Shown here: piece after piece, positions 1-10,612 of the stretch
Numbering within the stretch: position 1 is the first letter of the stretch
How the letters are laid out: every line of letters starts with the position of its first letter
From: Fallopia convolvulus
Taxonomy: Eukaryota; Streptophyta; Magnoliopsida; Caryophyllales; Polygonaceae
NCBI GenBank assembly: GCA_964016875.1
Contig: OZ024721.1
Coordinates: forward strand, 7,507,001 to 7,571,000
Direction of reading: 5' to 3'
DNA: 64,000 nt
Position numbers and translations under genes: made by a program
The notes under the pieces: model-generated
The model's database searches: none
What the model was told of the DNA's origin: nothing
What the model saw: only the letters and a program-made list of their open reading frames with translations

Positions 1-207
1 TTCAGAATTTTAGGAGGAAGTCTAACAAATCTTAAAGCCAAATATGGAGAGAAATCTGACAAAGGCATTCTCCTAAAAATTCGAATTTCATTGAGATTTT
101 GGTAGAACCTCCGATCAAATTCTTGCGTTTGCAACCTAAATTCCTGCCATTAATCGAACGTTGAAGCTTCTGCCATAGCCAAGGAACTCGATGCTCTGAT
201 ACCAATT
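1..207 (-). mobile_element. Leader and primer-binding site of an LTR retrotransposon running off the left edge
   Basis: Read on the minus strand, the sequence just inside the LTR end at 208 has the primer-binding site TGGTATCAGAGC (plus-strand 193-204), complementary to the 3' end of initiator tRNA-Met, a usual primer of Ty1/copia and of many chromovirus elements. The following minus-strand bases would be the untranslated leader and the start of gag. An ATG lies about 35 bases downstream, but a stop follows soon after, so I do not call a gene. The rest of the element lies outside the window. The superfamily cannot be decided from 200 bases; the very short LTR favours copia. Confidence 0.6.
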
Positions 208-451
208 GTTATAATCTGACATGCATCAAACAATATAAAGAAGAAACTATTAGAGGAATAAGAGAGATTAGGGAGAATGGATTAGGGAAACATTTAGGGA
301 AAGAGAGAGTTTAGGAAGATAGTTCTGCATTCATCAAGGGTGCGTACAAAGAATCAGGACGGGGCTTTATAGGCTTTTGGCCTATTTACACTCATGTCCA
401 TATTTCTCACATATTACATCAAACACCCTTATTTTCCATATTATACATTCA
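208..451 (-). repeat. Short LTR (about 244 bp), 5' LTR of the minus-strand element at the left edge
   Basis: On the minus strand this starts TGAATGTATAATATG and ends TTATAACA directly before the tRNA-Met primer site, giving TG...CA ends. Bases 229-451 align without a length change to 16521-16743, with around 20 differences. A second, truncated member of the family therefore lies beyond the large Athila element. It interrupts or abuts the chromovirus remnant at its right. Confidence 0.6.
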
Positions 452-990
452 TGACAAAAAGATCCTCAACTCTTTGACATTCTTCGGAGTTGGCCAACTT
501 ACCATAGCTGCAATTTTAGACGGAGGATATGGTATATCTTAAGCTTCAGCCTTACAAGCAAACTTATTTAGCTATTCGCATGAATTTGAAGTTGAGTGCT
601 CGATTTTATGGTCCTTATAAGATCATCAGGAAAATAGGACAAGTTGCCTATGAACTAGAGTTGCCCCAAGGATCTAAAATCCATCATGTGTTCCATGTGT
701 CTCAATTGAAGCATTGTATTGGCACTAATGTCAAACCATCATTACAGCCTCCAACTACCTTGATTACTGGAGAAATTGAGGTAACTCCTGATAAGATTGT
801 GGACAGCAGAGTTCAGTATGTGGGAAATAGTGAGCCTTGTACTAAATGGTTGGTACAGTGGAAGAATTTGTCAGAAGAAGAGGCTACATGGGAATCTGCA
901 GCCCACATTCTGCATCAATTTCCAAAATTTACTTGTTTTAAACCTCAAGGACAAGGTTTTAAAAGAGAGGGTGTAATGTTACGATATTAG
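452..990 (+). pseudogene. Chromovirus (Ty3/gypsy) integrase C-terminus with chromodomain, 5'-truncated
   Basis: The open frame 529-990 (153 codons) begins with VYLKLQPYKQ and continues with GPYKIIRKIG and HHVFHVSQLK. This is the standard integrase C-terminal segment of plant chromoviruses, after the catalytic core and before the chromodomain. Residues about 85-125 fit a chromodomain, with IVDSRVQ, WLVQWKNL and EEATWE. In this family the chromodomain guides integration into heterochromatin. A stop lies in frame 21 bases before the ATG at 529. The upstream polyprotein (gag, protease, RT, RNase H, integrase core) is absent and replaced by the short LTR at 208-451, so only the tail of pol survives. 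The frame ends in the start of a 3' LTR, as is usual in these elements. The family assignment is firm; the clade (Tekay/Reina-like) is inference. Confidence 0.8.
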
Positions 991-1062
991 CCTTATAAGA
1001 ATTTTGGGAGATCTTGTGTAATTCTTGTTAAATAGAGGGTTACTCTTGTAATCGGGAATTGT
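973..1062 (+). repeat. Left piece of the chromovirus 3' LTR
   Basis: TGTAATGTTACGATATTAG overlaps the end of the chromodomain frame and looks like the TG start of a chromovirus LTR. The LTR is cut at 1062 by the Athila element and probably resumes at 16336. Confidence 0.5.
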
Positions 1063-2535
1063 TGAGAGGGTATTCTTGACAAAAAATAAATTTATAAGTC
1101 AAGGCCCCGCTGAGTATAGCGAAGTCAGGATCGTTCCACGGGAAGCACAATTTTTTGTCTATCAACTACTAAAAACAAAGCAAAATAACACAAAACACCT
1201 ACGACCAACCTCGTTAACGACTTTGTCAGGGTTGTTAACGAACCTGGATGACTCTACGAACTCACACTAACGACCTAAACTCAGGTTCGGTACCGAGGCA
1301 AGTAACTCGATAACGAATGTAATAGATGCAAACTCAAATAAGAATAAAAACTTAGGACAAGGGTTACCACAACATAGCTATGCATAAAAACACATAAGAA
1401 GATAAAGATCATGCCTTTAAATAGATAAATTTATCAACTTTCACTGACTAGCAAGCAAATCAATCAATCCTCATCAATTAATTCACCCAATCACTTGTTT
1501 TGGATCCAAAGCTCGAAACTTTCATAATCGAACAATATCAACCTTCAAGTTGACAACTTTCTCTTTCGATCAAATCGCAAACTCAAATTACTTCGACCAT
1601 CGTCTAGGCATAAGCTCAACAAACAATCTAAAAATAGATAAAAGGCATTCAAAACATCAACTCATTCACCAAACATGCATAACTATGTCGGGTTTCGACC
1701 CCGACCCTAGATAAGAAAACTACTCACTACTCATATTAATAAAGCAAATAATTTCAACAAAAGTAAACATTGAAAACAAAACAAACTTACTTCAAATTAA
1801 TAAGAAAACTATCGTCTTACAAACTTCAAAATAAATCGAAAACAAAACAACACCGAGTAGAAAAACCTGATTAACGACCCAACCTCTCTCTCTCTCTCGA
1901 TCGACCTTGGCTCTCAATCCTCCCACTCGACCTCGTCAATCGGCTCTCCTCAATTCGTCCTCTCTAAAAATCGTTCACCTTCTTTCCTGGGCTAGAAAGA
2001 AGGATATTTATACTAAGAAAACTATCTATTAAAACCTTAAAAGATAGAAACTAACTCTAAAAAGATAACAAGATATAAGATAGAAGATATAACAACCCTA
2101 AAAATCATTAAAAACCCTAAAAACTCTTAAAACCTCTACTGACACGGAACCATCATTAACGACTTCCGTATAGGGTCGGTAGGAATCACAAAATCCATCA
2201 AAAAATTCTATCTTTATGCCTCATTAACGACCCTTCACAGCCTCGTTAACGAGCCTGAGATTTGGCTTCTTCAACTCTTCTTCACTTAACAACTTGGACT
2301 TCAACCTCTTTATCTTCATATTCTCCCGACTTCAATCATAGCACTCCAATTCAGCTCCAACAACGCTCTTTCCTGCTCAAAACCTACAAAAAGACACAAA
2401 ATGGAGTAGCTTCCATACTTTTCACAAAATATGCAAACTATCCAAAAACACACCAAACTAACTCTAAAACTACCAAAACTAAACCTAAACAAACTAAGAA
2501 ACACACTAAAAACTAGACTAAAAACATGAATATCA
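1063..2535 (-). repeat. Athila 3' LTR (left copy)
   Basis: It aligns over its whole length with 14865-16335; the copies differ by a few percent by eye. On the element strand it begins TGATATTC and ends CTCTCA. It carries TCGTTAACGA-type palindromes at 1211, 1232, 2152, 2221 and 2243. A TATA-like box (TATAAATA on the minus strand) lies at 2005-2012. The open frames inside have no protein similarity I recognise. Confidence 0.93.
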
Positions 2536-2550
2536 AAATACCCCATACTT
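2536..2550 (-). promoter_or_regulatory. Polypurine tract of the Athila element
   Basis: On the minus strand, GTATGGGGTATTT lies directly before the 3' LTR. Just upstream is TTGAGGACAAGCAAG, a motif typical of Athila-type elements at this place. The tract primes plus-strand DNA synthesis in LTR retrotransposons. Confidence 0.75.
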
Positions 2551-2993
2551 AGACTTGCTTGTCCTCAAGCAATCACTAAACAATAATAAAAACCAAACAA
2601 CCATACTCATCAAGCAAATAGCCATCAACTTAAAAAGCAACTTCAAAACCATAGCAGAAATTAGCAAATGACTATTAACGTCATCACACATATATACACC
2701 AAATAGGCACAAGCAAAATACAATCCAACCTCTCAAGGGATATATGTGTTTCACTCAACTCTCAAGTATTTAGGCTTATAAATTCAACTCTCAACTCATC
2801 TTATATACAAAAACTCATAAAAATTGGAACTTATATCACCAAACTCTCCACCTAAGATTTGTCAAAACACATAAAAATCATCAATAGAACTTAGGCTCAA
2901 TGAAAAAAACTTCATAGAAGCTTCCATTCGGCCGGGTTGTAATGGGGCTTGGTAAATACAATTAAGGCGTGGAAATGTTTTGGCTATGTGATG
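2551..2993 (-). other. Athila 3' untranslated region, distal part
   Basis: AT-rich sequence between the polypurine tract and the first inserted solo LTR. I see no credible coding sequence. The short frames here are low-complexity. Confidence 0.6.
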
Positions 2994-4388
2994 TGATCGC
3001 CTCTCAGGGTGGTGCGAGGGTCAAGAGATACAATTTATAACCCGACCCCGTTGTAGCACGTGGTGGGTGTCGAACACTCGGGAAGTCTACTCGATCGATG
3101 TGCCTAGATACTAGGAAGCTAGAAAGGAGAGCATGAAACAAAAGAAAACAAAGAAAACAGTCGGGACCGACACTGAGGTCACGTCGGGCCCGAGGTTGGC
3201 GACAAGAGGAAGTCGGGACCGACACTAGGTAAGTCGGGCCCGAGGTAGCTGGGGATGTCGAACTCAAAGATTTTAAAAGTAGATCTTGGGCTTTTGGGTT
3301 CCTTCTCTAGTAGATTTAAGGCTTTTCCACCCCAATTCAAGCAATGAGTGATGATCGGACTAGGATCGAGTGCTTTCGCCCTCGTTCCAACCACTTCTAC
3401 ACATCGATCATTGGGGAAATCCCCTTCGAAGCAAGGTCTTGAGATTGACACATGTTCACTTTCGCTACTTTGCCAATCTCAAGCCTTGATTCCCGACTTT
3501 CGCAAGGAATTGTAGCTCTATGTAGAGTGGGTTCCTTAGATCAAGCACTCAAGGCTATGGAATTGGGGTTTCTAGCCCAAACCTAGCTAGGGTTTTCCCC
3601 CATAACCCAAGATCAAGGAGATCAACTCCATATGGCAAACAAAGAAAGCAAACAAATCAAAAGGGAAAGCAATCAACATCATCAATCTCAAGACAAAGCA
3701 AAGTTTCATTCAAATCAAAAGCAATCCACAAATTCCAATCAAGGGTTTCCAAATCCACAAGATCAAAACAAAGCAAAGCTAATCTATCAACCAAAACCTA
3801 CCAAATCTCCCTCTCTTGGCCGATTCTCTCTCTTCTCCTTCTCCTCTCCTTCCTCCTTGCTCTCCAAGTATCCTCTTGGCTCCCTTGGAATCCCCCTTTT
3901 TGTGTGAGAGAGTGGGGGGGAGGAACCCTTTCTTAGAAGACAAGAGGGCCTTTTATGGACTAGATGAGGGGCAAAAGTGGAAGTCCACAAATTCGTGCCT
4001 TGGAGCCCAAGTAGTTCGGTGACCGACTTGGACCGACACGGAGGACCTCGGGCCCGAGTTACTGTGCAAGTCGGTCCGAGGTTGGTTGCAACTCGGTCCG
4101 AACCTCGTTCCACCTTCTTCTTTGTTGGCTTCTCTTGTTCTTCTTCATGGCTTGTTCCTCTCTTTCCCGCTTTAGCTCGGCCTCGCTCCATGTCTCGACC
4201 CTCCTTCAAATCGACCCTTGATCCATGCCAAATTACCTACAAAACACATAAAATGTGCGTAGTCTCCGAATCTCATAGAAATACGGGAACTAGGCTAAAA
4301 AGGAACAAAAGGCACAAGAAAAGGGGAAAAAGAAACATATTTACAAAGGAAATCACATATGAAAACACCACCAAATAGAGAGACATCA
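2994..4388 (-). mobile_element. Solo LTR no. 1 (1.4 kb), probably of an Athila-type family
   Basis: It begins TGATCGCCTCTC and ends GACATCA on the plus strand, and both sides carry the 5-bp repeat TGATG (2989-2993 and 4389-4393), an exact target duplication. No internal region is present, so this is a solo LTR left by LTR-LTR recombination. The orientation is judged from the similarity of its CTCTCAGGG end to the host element's LTR. It has its own palindrome family (TCGGGACCGA, TCGGGCCCGA, TCGGTCCGA) near 3161-3243 and 4016-4101. The open frames within it are low-complexity and not genes. Confidence 0.85.
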
Positions 4389-5828
4389 TGATGCTAATAA
4401 TATCCAGGAATCAAAGACTCCTAAAACTCACACATAAGCAAAACTCTCATAAAAAACATACCAAACTCTCTCAAACATTATGCACTTATTCTCTCACTCA
4501 CCCAATATATCCTAAAAAGTCTCATAAAACAACTTAAAAGAATCTCCAGCTTATCTATTAGACACAAATGCACATCTTACTCCTCTATTATTTCAACTCT
4601 TTCTTTTCTCCTCTTTTATAAGCTCAGTCTCGTTAACGAACCAACTAGGTCGTTAACGAGCTTCATCGTGTACACTTCCTCTTTTTTCTATTCTTTCTTC
4701 TAACAATTTTTCTTTCCTGCATCCTTTCTTACCAAGAGATCTTTCTTTTACAAATCAACACAAGAGACTTCCAGTCTACCCTTCAAAAACCCTTAATTTC
4801 GAACCAAACATATCTTTTCACTCTACAAAACAAACCTCTCCTATCTAAGTCCTAATCCCCGGATAGGGTCAAGCTTATCTCGGCTTTAAGGCTCAAATTG
4901 GCTTCAAAAAGAAAGGATAATGATAACGTGGAATAAGAATAAATAAGGCTTATGAAAAATAAGTTCTCTATCATATGATCTTACATGCAATGAACTATGA
5001 ATCTTATATAGGTATCAAGTAATAGATAACCATCACAATTCCAAGAGAGAATATGCATATAGAGAGTAAATCACAGAAGAAAAGAAGAGAGATTTTTTTA
5101 TTGTTCTCCCTATAAGGCCAAAAATAACTCACAAGGTAAATTTTGTTGGATTGCATCTCTTATGCTAAAAAGTATACATGCTCAATTTCATCAATTGCTA
5201 TTCCTCTATAAAACAATTTCATATCAAGAATCAGGCTATATTATCAATGACATGCTTGCAAGGAATTACATGATCATGCTAGTAACTACTATCATAGAAC
5301 CATAAGAAAAGGGTATCTATCTATTCTAACAACTCTTTTTTGAAATTTTCAAATCTTTTTATTTTTTTTTTTGATTTTTGATTTATTTAACAAAGAACTA
5401 ATTAAAACATACAAAACACATAAAACAAACAAGACACAAGATTTCTACCCTTTCCCACCCCATAATTAAAGTTACAGTGTCCCCACTGTAATAAAAATAA
5501 GCAGAAGAAAAGAATAGAAAAGAAAAAGAAAAAGAAAAAGAAAAAGAAAAAAATTACAAGACTTAAAAGCAGAAAAGAAACAACTCAAACTGAATCAGCG
5601 CCCTGGTGGTGGGAATTAGTGCTCGAAGTTCCTCATGAAGTCATACATTGTCCTCCAGCACTCTGTAATATCCACCTCTCTCTGTTGATGCCTTGCATCA
5701 TCCAACACCATGCGAGCAGAATAGACACTCTCCCACCTATCCATCCTCCGGTGAATGTGTGTCTGCTGAAGGTTAAGTTGCTGCATCTGAGACGAAAGAT
5801 CTTCGGCCCATGGAGGCGGGATACTCGA
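4389..5828 (-). other. Athila 3' untranslated region, proximal part
   Basis: Non-coding continuation after the solo LTR. It contains a TCGTTAACGA doublet at 4630 and 4650, a T-rich stretch near 5340-5380, and an AAAAAG-type simple repeat at about 5516-5552. A long untranslated region after the env-like gene is normal for Athila elements. Confidence 0.6.
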
Positions 5829-7141
5829 TCAAGTGTAATCGGGCTGAGGTGGTGGTTGATAGTGGTTGTGAGGCTGAAAGTGGTCTTGAAAAATTACCGG
5901 ATTGTAGGGCATAAGACCATAGGAATGTGGCTCGGTAGGTTGCTGTGGGGGGTCGTTACCAAAGCTGTGGGCCTCTGTAGTAGCCTCGAAGTGGTCGTTA
6001 ACGACCCTGGTGGGCTCGTTAACAAAGCTGTTGTTGCCCAAAATCTCTGTGTTGAGGTCATCTTCCCCGATGTCGAGCTCTTCCGTGCCTGCCTCTGTAG
6101 CCACCTCAGTCTCTTCCTCATCATCTTCGTCCATAGCTTCTTCCTCCCTCTCGAACCGTGACTCACATGGCCTGAGCGACAGCTCATCTTGCGGCTTGGG
6201 CTTCAATGGGAACGCATGCCCCGTCCACGACTCGTACCAGTTCGGTACGTAAAGCATCTCCAATTTAGACAGGGTGGGTACGATATCTCGGCCTTGAACT
6301 ATTGTAGTGTACCCATCCTGAACCTGAGTAAAAATGCCGGAGCTAAACTAGTAGTTCCTGTTGAGCAATTGAGCGTGGGACGGCGTGTAGAGGGAGAGGT
6401 CGACTCCAAGATTGGTCGCCAAGAGTTCCCGCACCATACTTCTTTTGACTTCATTCCTTGCTTCTCAACATGTAGTAGCCATTCATACCCCATGTTCAAT
6501 GGGGTGGGATTCTCAAATAGTATGGTTCGGAGGCATGCAACTTCCATCCTCGTTGGCCTGTTCAACTCTCTCATGGGCCAAAATGTAGCAGCTAGGACTC
6601 GGAGAATGATCCGGAAAATGGGATTGATGATGCTTGCCCTGGAAAGTGCTGCAGAGGAAGGCTCTACTTCCCCGGTGATGTAGCTCCAAGTCCTTATCAC
6701 CTTGTAGTCCTTGATGTTGTAATCCCGAGAAGGATTAGGGAGATCGAGAATAGCATTGAACTCCTCCACCGTGTACTCACGACTGACATTACCAAGCCTG
6801 AATCTAATCCGTCTAGTCGAGGTCTTGGTTGGGAATCTTGTCTCAAGAGTAGCCAGAAACTCAGAAGTGAGAGCCGGGAAGTGCGGTACCTCTTCCTTTT
6901 TCAACAAGTGAGGCACGCCAAGAATAGAAAAGGCCGCTTTGACATCATCATAAAGCCTCATTGCCTTAGCACTTGACCTTGAGAACCACCTAGTGTAGTG
7001 ATCCTTGTTTAATAGAGCATTGTACCGGTCAACTTGTGCTTGGGTGCGCAAGATCACATTATCCATGCGCGGAGGAGATGGGGACCGCTGAGTCCTCTTC
7101 TTCTTGTCGGCTCTTGTTGTAGCTCGGCTAGAACTTGCCAT
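5829..7141 (-). pseudogene. ATHILA ORF-1 family (env-like) gene, frameshifted
   Basis: The minus-strand frame opens with MASSSRATTRADKKKRTQRS at 7141. It contains the family's usual core: RYNALLNKDHYTRWFS near residue 38, the YTVEEFNAILDLP segment near residue 122, and LRTILFENPTPLNMGYEWLL near residue 205. This matches the ATHILA ORF-1 family found downstream of pol in Athila elements and sometimes proposed to be envelope-like. Its function is unproven. The frame is lost near 6420 by a small indel; the following sequence reads on in another frame and ends at 5829 with an acidic, then proline/glutamine-rich tail. That tail contains two copies of the palindrome repeat in frame (read as VNEP and VVND). 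I see no clear signal peptide or membrane segment. Confidence 0.8.
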
Positions 7142-8352
7142 ATGGACCTATAAAAATATGAATTGATAAATATAAGATCCATATAAATCAATAGGAAAGA
7201 GACCCCATACTTGGCCTCAAAATTGCTCTCGAAGTGCCTCGTTAACGATCCAACTGGGGTCGGTAACGAGCCTGGACTGGTTTTTTTGTCTAGAAAATAT
7301 GCAGGGTCATTAACGAGCCTGGACAAGTCGTTAACGTGCCCATGCGAGAACCAGTTCGCAGTTTCCGAATGCAAAATACTCCAAAATTGTGCATTAAATC
7401 AATCATGCATCATACACAATCCTACATAAGACACACAATCGGGTATATGCACCCCATACTTGCTCTATTACCCATCCCGATCATGCTATAATTGCCCAAA
7501 AATTCACGGTGAAGATCCCTCAATTCTAGAACAAGGTAATTCATGCTTTTCCTAATCAAATTTTCAATGGAGAATCAAGCAAGAACACTAATATAGATCA
7601 AGATCAACTACCAATATATGAAACAACAAAATCTTTGAGCAATAAACATGCTATTCGACCACTTCATACAAGCAAGAACAAGATAAGAAATTTCGACCCT
7701 ATAAACCATGAATCATGCAAACAGAGAGTTAGGGTTTAGAAATCATACCGTTAGATCGAGAAATTGAAGAACGAGATTGAAATTAGGAATGGTTAACGAG
7801 CTTGGTTCTCGCCGGTAACGAATGCAAGGGTTGTTGATTCGTTAATGGGGTAAAATTTCGGGGGTACGGTGGTGGTGCAAATTTCGATCGATAGAAAAGG
7901 AATCCGGTAGGATTTTGAGAGTTTAAGCTTTGGATTGAGAATTTGAGAGTGGGATTTTGAGAATTTTGGAAGGGTTTTATAGGAGAGGGCTAGAGGTAGG
8001 TGAAGAGGGTGAAAGGGGCGGCACAAGTGGTAAAAGATATAAGATAGATTAGGTTAAAAACTTACCTGCCCGTTTCCTTTTCGGGTCGCCAAACTGGGTC
8101 GTTAACGACCCTGGGTGGGGTCGTTAACGAGCCTGCGTATCCTCATTTGAGTGAATTTCCGAGCCCACTCCTGTTTCAGGTTAGCCTAAAAACAATTCTA
8201 TCTTGCTACCTCAAAAACTACTACTAAAACTCAAAAGAAAGCTAGAAAAAAGATCTAAAAAGAAAGGAAAAACAAACTAAACTATACTAAAAACCAGGTT
8301 GCCTCCCGTAAGCGCTATTTTTAACGTCGTCAGCCCGACGTACTTACCTTGG
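7142..8352 (-). other. Spacer between pol and the env-like gene of the Athila element
   Basis: Non-coding. It is notable for its density of palindrome repeats: pairs at 7239/7260, 7307/7328 and 8099/8121, plus diverged copies near 7793 and 7812. Athila env-like genes may be expressed from a spliced RNA, but I could not fix splice sites here. Confidence 0.55.
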
Positions 8353-9435
8353 CTAGTCCGACATTGTAAGAGCCATGGTGACTCTAATCTCTTCATCCGG
8401 GTCGGGTTGCTCATGAAACTTTTTCAATCGATGGTCGTTAACTTTGAAGATAGCGCCTTGGTTATCGATCAACTCTACCGCACCGTGAGGATAGATGTGG
8501 TGAGCCACAAATGGCCCGCACCGCGGGTTATCATGTCTCCAAGTGATGTTGCCCGAGCGTTGACATTCATCACATGTTGTCACATAAGCATGTGCATCTT
8601 TAAAAATGGTTGGCCAGTAGAGCCCACTTTGAAGGATCTTTGTTGTGGTCTTGAATCCTTTTGCATGGCCTCCGGTGGGAAGTCTGTGACATTGACAGAT
8701 CACGCTCTCTATCTCCTCTTCTGGGATACAGCGTCTAAAGAGGTGATCACTTCCTTGCTTGAACAAGTAAGGATCATCCCAATAGTACTGTTTTACATCG
8801 TGAAGAAACTTGTTCTTCTTTTGTGGGGTTAGTCCCTCGGGGATTACGCCTCCTACAAGATAGTTAGCAAAATCCGCAAACCAAGGGGCTTTTGACCCTC
8901 TAACAGCATGAATTGATGTGCAAGAAGTAGAGGCAAGAAGCGAGGAAGGAATGGGATCGAATTGAATGAGTTTTGGTTGGGAAATCTTACCTGATTGGGT
9001 CGTTAACGAACCTGTGTGGGTTGCTAACGACACTGGAGCTGTGACGTTACCCTCGGTAACGACCTCACGTGGCATGGTAACGAACTTCCCGAATGTTATG
9101 TCGATGCACTTTGAGTCTTCACCATTGTGACCTATGCAGTCCAGCCTCGGTGGTTCGTTAACGACCCTGAAGGGGTCTGTAACGAGGGCCTTGTCGAGTT
9201 CGACCTCGTTCAACATGAGGTGTTCGTCCAGTCTGGAGTCATTGATTGGCACTTCGTTGTTGGATTCAGTGATATGCTCAACCGGCAGCCTAAATAGGTG
9301 GTCCGTCACCGGGTTTTCCGCTCCTTTCTTATCTCTTATTTCATAATCAAATTCCTGCAAGAAGAGCATCCAATGAATCAATCTAGGCTTGGTATCCTTT
9401 TTGGCCATTAGATATCTAACGGTCTCATGGTCAGT
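8353..9435 (-). pseudogene. Athila RNase H end and integrase remnant lacking the catalytic core
   Basis: The minus-strand frame starts at the end of RNase H (AKKDTKPRL, LLQEFDYEI-like). It passes a linker rich in palindrome repeats and reaches the integrase zinc-binding module, with H and C ligands in CHRLPTGGHAKGF and TTCDECQRSGNITW. Immediately after this, near 8530, it jumps to a C-terminal integrase segment (GPFVAHHIYPHGAVEL, NDHRLKKFHE). The roughly 200-residue core with the D,D-35-E residues is missing, and the deletion keeps the frame. This copy could not have supplied an active integrase. The upstream half of RNase H lies beyond the solo LTR at 9436-10612. Confidence 0.85.
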
Positions 9436-10612
9436 TGATACGCTGGTTTTAGTACAGCGTAATTCTGTATTTTTATTAGGATTTCTGAGTGTTTTAGGCT
9501 AGATAAGGATGTTTATCTGTAATATCAGAAGAGCCTACAGTTGAAGATTTGGAAGACAAAAGTCCTAATTCGATCTGAAGAGTTTACGAAAACAAGAACC
9601 GCGCCCTCGGGTTTGGACCCGAGCTCGCGGTAGAGAGAAAATCCAAGAGCTGAAGTACACGAGGACCCACGCTCGCGGGCTATGGCCGCACTCGCGGTTT
9701 GAGGAGGATTCGCGGCCGAGGAGAGTGAGATGAACCGCGCTCGCGGGTGGAGGTTCATCCGAGACGCCGACTTCGTTTTTATTCTATCTTTTATTTATAA
9801 TTATATCTTTAGTTTTAGGTTATTTCGGTTGAGTATTTAAGTTTAGTTTCGTGTTTCAGTGGAGACATACCACAATTCAGAGCATACTTTTATATTTTAG
9901 GTTTTATTTCAGTTTTATTATGAGGAACTAATTTCCCTTGGTGTTTGTTTGATCAAGGAAGCCTTTTTTATTAATTCGTGAGATTCTGGTAACTTTTCTA
10001 TCCCTTGGTTAATATCAAAACTCTTGTTTTTATTTATATGATCTATGTTTGATTTTATGAGCCTGATCAACTTGTTTGATTGACTTAGATCTACTGCTTG
10101 GATTAGGTTTGATTGTTGTCTGTACAATCTTATTTATCCTTGAAACAACTCTTTTCCAAGACCGTGGACTAGAATTGAGAAAGTGTATTTGATTGTTATT
10201 TTATGCATGAGACTCGTAGCTTGATTGCATAATTTGATATCCTTCTATCCTTAATACTTTGCATGATTTGAATTAAGCGTTCTTGTTCATATCATAATTT
10301 CATTTGGACCGTGGACAAGTGGAAATCTTTTATAAGGATTGGAATTAACCTGGGAATTAATAGAAAAGTGGATGAATTGATGATCGAATGATTAAAAAGG
10401 TGGAATTGATTGAATGAACTCTGCTTTCATTAATTGATTTGATACTTTAATATTATTTACTTGCTTAAAATCCCTAAACCCCCTGTTCTGTCTTTGATGA
10501 TTGTTAAGAAAACCGATTCTCTTGGGTTCGATCCCTTACTTGCATGCTATTCTAGTTTGTAGTTTAGGGTAATTTATTTTTGATCTTGGCAACAATGACT
10601 TTAGCCGATTCA
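9436..10612 (-). mobile_element. Solo LTR no. 2 (1.18 kb) inserted in the Athila RNase H region
   Basis: It starts TGATACGCTGG and ends GCCGATTCA on the plus strand, flanked by the exact 5-bp repeat TCAGT (9431-9435 and 10613-10617). Taking it out with one TCAGT brings the two halves of RNase H back into one frame, which independently confirms both ends. It has no internal region, so it is a solo LTR. On the minus strand it contains the phrase GGGATCGAACCCAAGAGAA, reminiscent of Athila-type LTRs, so it is probably a relative. It carries CTCGCGG-type palindromes at 9605-9746. Confidence 0.93.

Noticed and set aside
3632..4378. Frames of 91 to 140 codons around 3.6-4.4 kb
   Set aside because: They lie inside solo LTR no. 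1, overlap on both strands, and are low-complexity (Q/N/K/S or E/K rich).
5619..6683. Plus-strand frames opposite the env-like gene
   Set aside because: They are shadows of the minus-strand ATHILA ORF-1 gene, which has the family motifs.
8299..8832. 177-codon plus-strand frame
   Set aside because: It is antisense to the integrase remnant, with no independent similarity.
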